Made by a program: the position numbers and the translations under genes
NCBI GenBank assembly: GCA_031553005.1
Contig: JAVBMA010000022.1
Span: forward strand, 1 to 64,000
From: RGIG9379 sp031553005
GTDB taxonomy: Bacteria > Bacteroidota > Bacteroidia > Bacteroidales > Paludibacteraceae
Length of the DNA: 64,000 bases
Direction: 5' to 3'
In this document: positions 62,475 to 64,000 of the stretch, piece by piece
Layout: each line of letters opens with the position of its first letter
Position numbering within the stretch: the stretch's first letter is position 1
The notes under the pieces: generated by a model
What the model was told of the DNA's origin: nothing
The model's input: the letters and a program-made list of their open reading frames with translations, nothing else
Database searches by the model: none

Positions 62475-63653
62475 ATGAATATTAGAGAAGATTTCAAGCA
62501 ACTTAACTGTTGTATACTGATTCCTACATATAACAACGAAAAGACCCTCAGGCAGGTTGTGGGCAATGCTTTGCATTATTGTGAAGACGTTTTTGTTATT
62601 AACGACGGTTCGACCGACAATACACTGGAAATTCTCCAATCCATACCGGACATTCACATTATTTCCTACTCTAAAAATAAAGGGAAGGGCGGCGCCCTGA
62701 AAACAGGTATAAAAGCGGCTCTGAAAGCCGGGTTTTACTATGCCATTACCCTTGATTCCGATGGGCAACACTATGCCGAAGATATTCCCCTGTTTATCGA
62801 TGCAATAAAGGAAAATCCGGATAGCTTCATCGTCGGATGCCGGAATTTGAAACAGGAAAACATGCCCGGCAAGAATACTTTTGCCAATAAGTTTTCCAAT
62901 TTCTGGTTTCGTTTGGAGACCGGAGTAGGCTTGACCGATACACAATGCGGCTTTCGCCTCTATCCGGTAAAAAGGTTGGAAAACATGCGCTTTTTTACCG
63001 GAAAATATGAATTTGAACTGGAAGTACTGGTGCGTTCCGCTTGGAAAAATATACCGCTTATTCCCTTGCAGATTAAAGTTTACTATGCCCCCGATGATGA
63101 AAGGGTTTCTCATTTCAGGCCATTACGCGACTTTACCCGCATCAGTATTCTGAATACTTTCTTAGTCCTGGTTACTTTTCTTTGGGTAAAACCTTTTGCT
63201 TTTTTCCGGAGCCTTACAAAGGAAAATATAAAAGCCTTTTTTCGTAAAAATTTCACCGAATCGCCTGATAGCAATCTACGCCTCTCGTCAGCTGTCGGCT
63301 TTGGCGTTTTTATGGGAATTGTACCTGTTTGGGGTTACCAGATGATTATTGCATTTGCTTTAGCCCATTTTATGAAGCTGAATAAATGGATTGTCCTTGT
63401 GGCATCAAACATCAGTATTCCTCCAATGATTCCTTTTATCCTTTTCGGTAGTTATGTAACCGGAGGTATTTTATTAGGAAACAATGTCCTGCCTCAATTC
63501 GATACGATTTCTTTTGAAACGATACGGAATGACCTGTTGCAATATTTATTGGGAAGCGTTGTTTTTGCCTTTGTTTGCGGAATCATTGTCTGGCTGGTTT
63601 CCTTTCTGTTGCTATCCTTTTTCCGGAAGAAGAGAAACATTGCCGATATATAA
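62475..63653 (+). CDS. Glycosyltransferase family 2 fused to DUF2062
   Basis: 392 residues. The N-terminal ~235 residues are a GT2 of DPM/WbbL-like type: ILIPTYNNEKTLRQVV, FVINDGSTDNTLEIL, and the DxD-like TLDSDGQHYAEDI. The C-terminal ~140 residues fit DUF2062, a membrane domain with SAVGFGVFMGIVPVWGYQMI and three or four hydrophobic segments. GT2 genes are frequent in aryl polyene loci; it could put a sugar on the lipid anchor. The fusion with DUF2062 is also known in other Bacteroidota. Last gene of the locus, starting 8 bases after DH2. Confidence 0.85.
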   Translation: MNIREDFKQLNCCILIPTYNNEKTLRQVVGNALHYCEDVFVINDGSTDNTLEILQSIPDIHIISYSKNKGKGGALKTGIKAALKAGFYYAITLDSDGQHYAEDIPLFIDAIKENPDSFIVGCRNLKQENMPGKNTFANKFSNFWFRLETGVGLTDTQCGFRLYPVKRLENMRFFTGKYEFELEVLVRSAWKNIPLIPLQIKVYYAPDDERVSHFRPLRDFTRISILNTFLVLVTFLWVKPFAFFRSLTKENIKAFFRKNFTESPDSNLRLSSAVGFGVFMGIVPVWGYQMIIAFALAHFMKLNKWIVLVASNISIPPMIPFILFGSYVTGGILLGNNVLPQFDTISFETIRNDLLQYLLGSVVFAFVCGIIVWLVSFLLLSFFRKKRNIADI

Positions 63654-63921
63654 AAATGAAAATCCGGATTCTGAAGAAGAACTGTATATTCCTATTAAGC
63701 CAAAATGATATTCCGGCTGTGCGATAATTCCTTTCCGTAACTTTTTCCTTTATTATATTGTTATATATAATGTGATTGTTAACCAGGCGTGTAGCGCTTG
63801 AATATATTGGGAGTATTTGCTTGATAATTATTATTTATTCTTCATTTTCATAGGAGGCTGTAATAATAAATATTAAACTTTCAGGCTTCTTGTCTTGTAA
63901 CTAATAACTCGTAACTACCCT

Positions 63922-64000
63922 ATGAATAATTTATCTGCTTATAACGAAAAAAGAGACTTTAATCTCACTCCGGAACCCAAATCGCAGGGAAAAATAGAAA
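63922..64000 (+). CDS. Start of a possible DNA ligase D / 3'-phosphoesterase gene, cut by window end
   Basis: From ATG 63922 the frame reads MNNLSAYNEKRDFNLTPEPK and stays open to base 64000 (26 codons). The pattern AYxxKRDFxxTPEP resembles the first strand of the LigD 3'-phosphoesterase domain. The call is tentative because only the N-terminus is present. It would mark the end of the pigment locus. The spacer 63654-63921 shows no other gene. Confidence 0.45.
   Translation, partial: MNNLSAYNEKRDFNLTPEPKSQGKIE

Overview
The window looks like chromosome from a Bacteroidales-type member of the Bacteroidota. Support comes from -7 elements of the form TAnnTTTG, SPII lipoproteins, a FtsZ C-terminal peptide of the Bacteroidota type (KLKDKNDYLHNNVD), a glycine-lipid (glsA/glsB) gene pair, and a dcw cluster in the order typical for the phylum. 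Genus cannot be fixed from this sequence. No rRNA, IS element, integrase or CRISPR array was seen. One tRNA (Arg, UCU) is present.

Layout. 1-9.6 kb holds housekeeping and envelope genes: a left-truncated transglutaminase-like protein, glmM, a TamA-like outer-membrane barrel, tRNA-Arg, a decayed ORF6N gene fragment, a small lipoprotein, and the leftward glsA-glsB pair for glycine lipids. 9.8-26.8 kb is a dcw cluster (mraZ, rsmH, ftsL, ftsI, murE, mraY, murD, ftsW, murG, murC, ftsQ, ftsA, ftsZ). A KilA-N DNA-binding-type gene sits between murD and ftsW. 26.8-33.9 kb has a YqeY-like gene, a GNAT, an SDR, serC / four-helix-bundle / serA, a Cys-rich repeat lipoprotein and an epimerase-like SDR.

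34.2-63.7 kb is a flexirubin-type pigment locus (aryl polyene esterified to a dialkylresorcinol). A tyrosine ammonia-lyase should supply 4-coumarate as the aryl starter. Three ACPs, four ketosynthases, two chain-length-factor-like partners, one ketoreductase and two hotdog dehydratases should build the polyene. DarA and DarB should make the dialkylresorcinol. A BtrH-like protein is a candidate for joining the two halves. LolA, a lipoprotein, LpxL-like acyltransferase, polysaccharide deacetylase, GT2-DUF2062 and an ABC-2 transporter are candidates for assembly and delivery to the envelope. A B12-type radical SAM enzyme is a candidate tailoring methylase. The locus is broken at 40.9-46.1 kb by about 5.2 kb of apparently unrelated material: a repeat-rich surface protein, a broken lipoprotein gene, a 21-unit 22-bp degenerate tandem array, a ZIP metal transporter and a coiled-coil protein. 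The last 79 bases start what may be a LigD-type gene.

The most unusual features are the 22-bp array at 43679-44138 with an apparent A/B alternation (44-bp higher-order period); the duplicated ACP-KS-CLF cassettes; the ketosynthase at 46530-48296 with an extra C-terminal domain; the KilA-N gene inside dcw; and intergenic spacers that are repeatedly built from short 7-9 bp words arranged as direct and inverted repeats.
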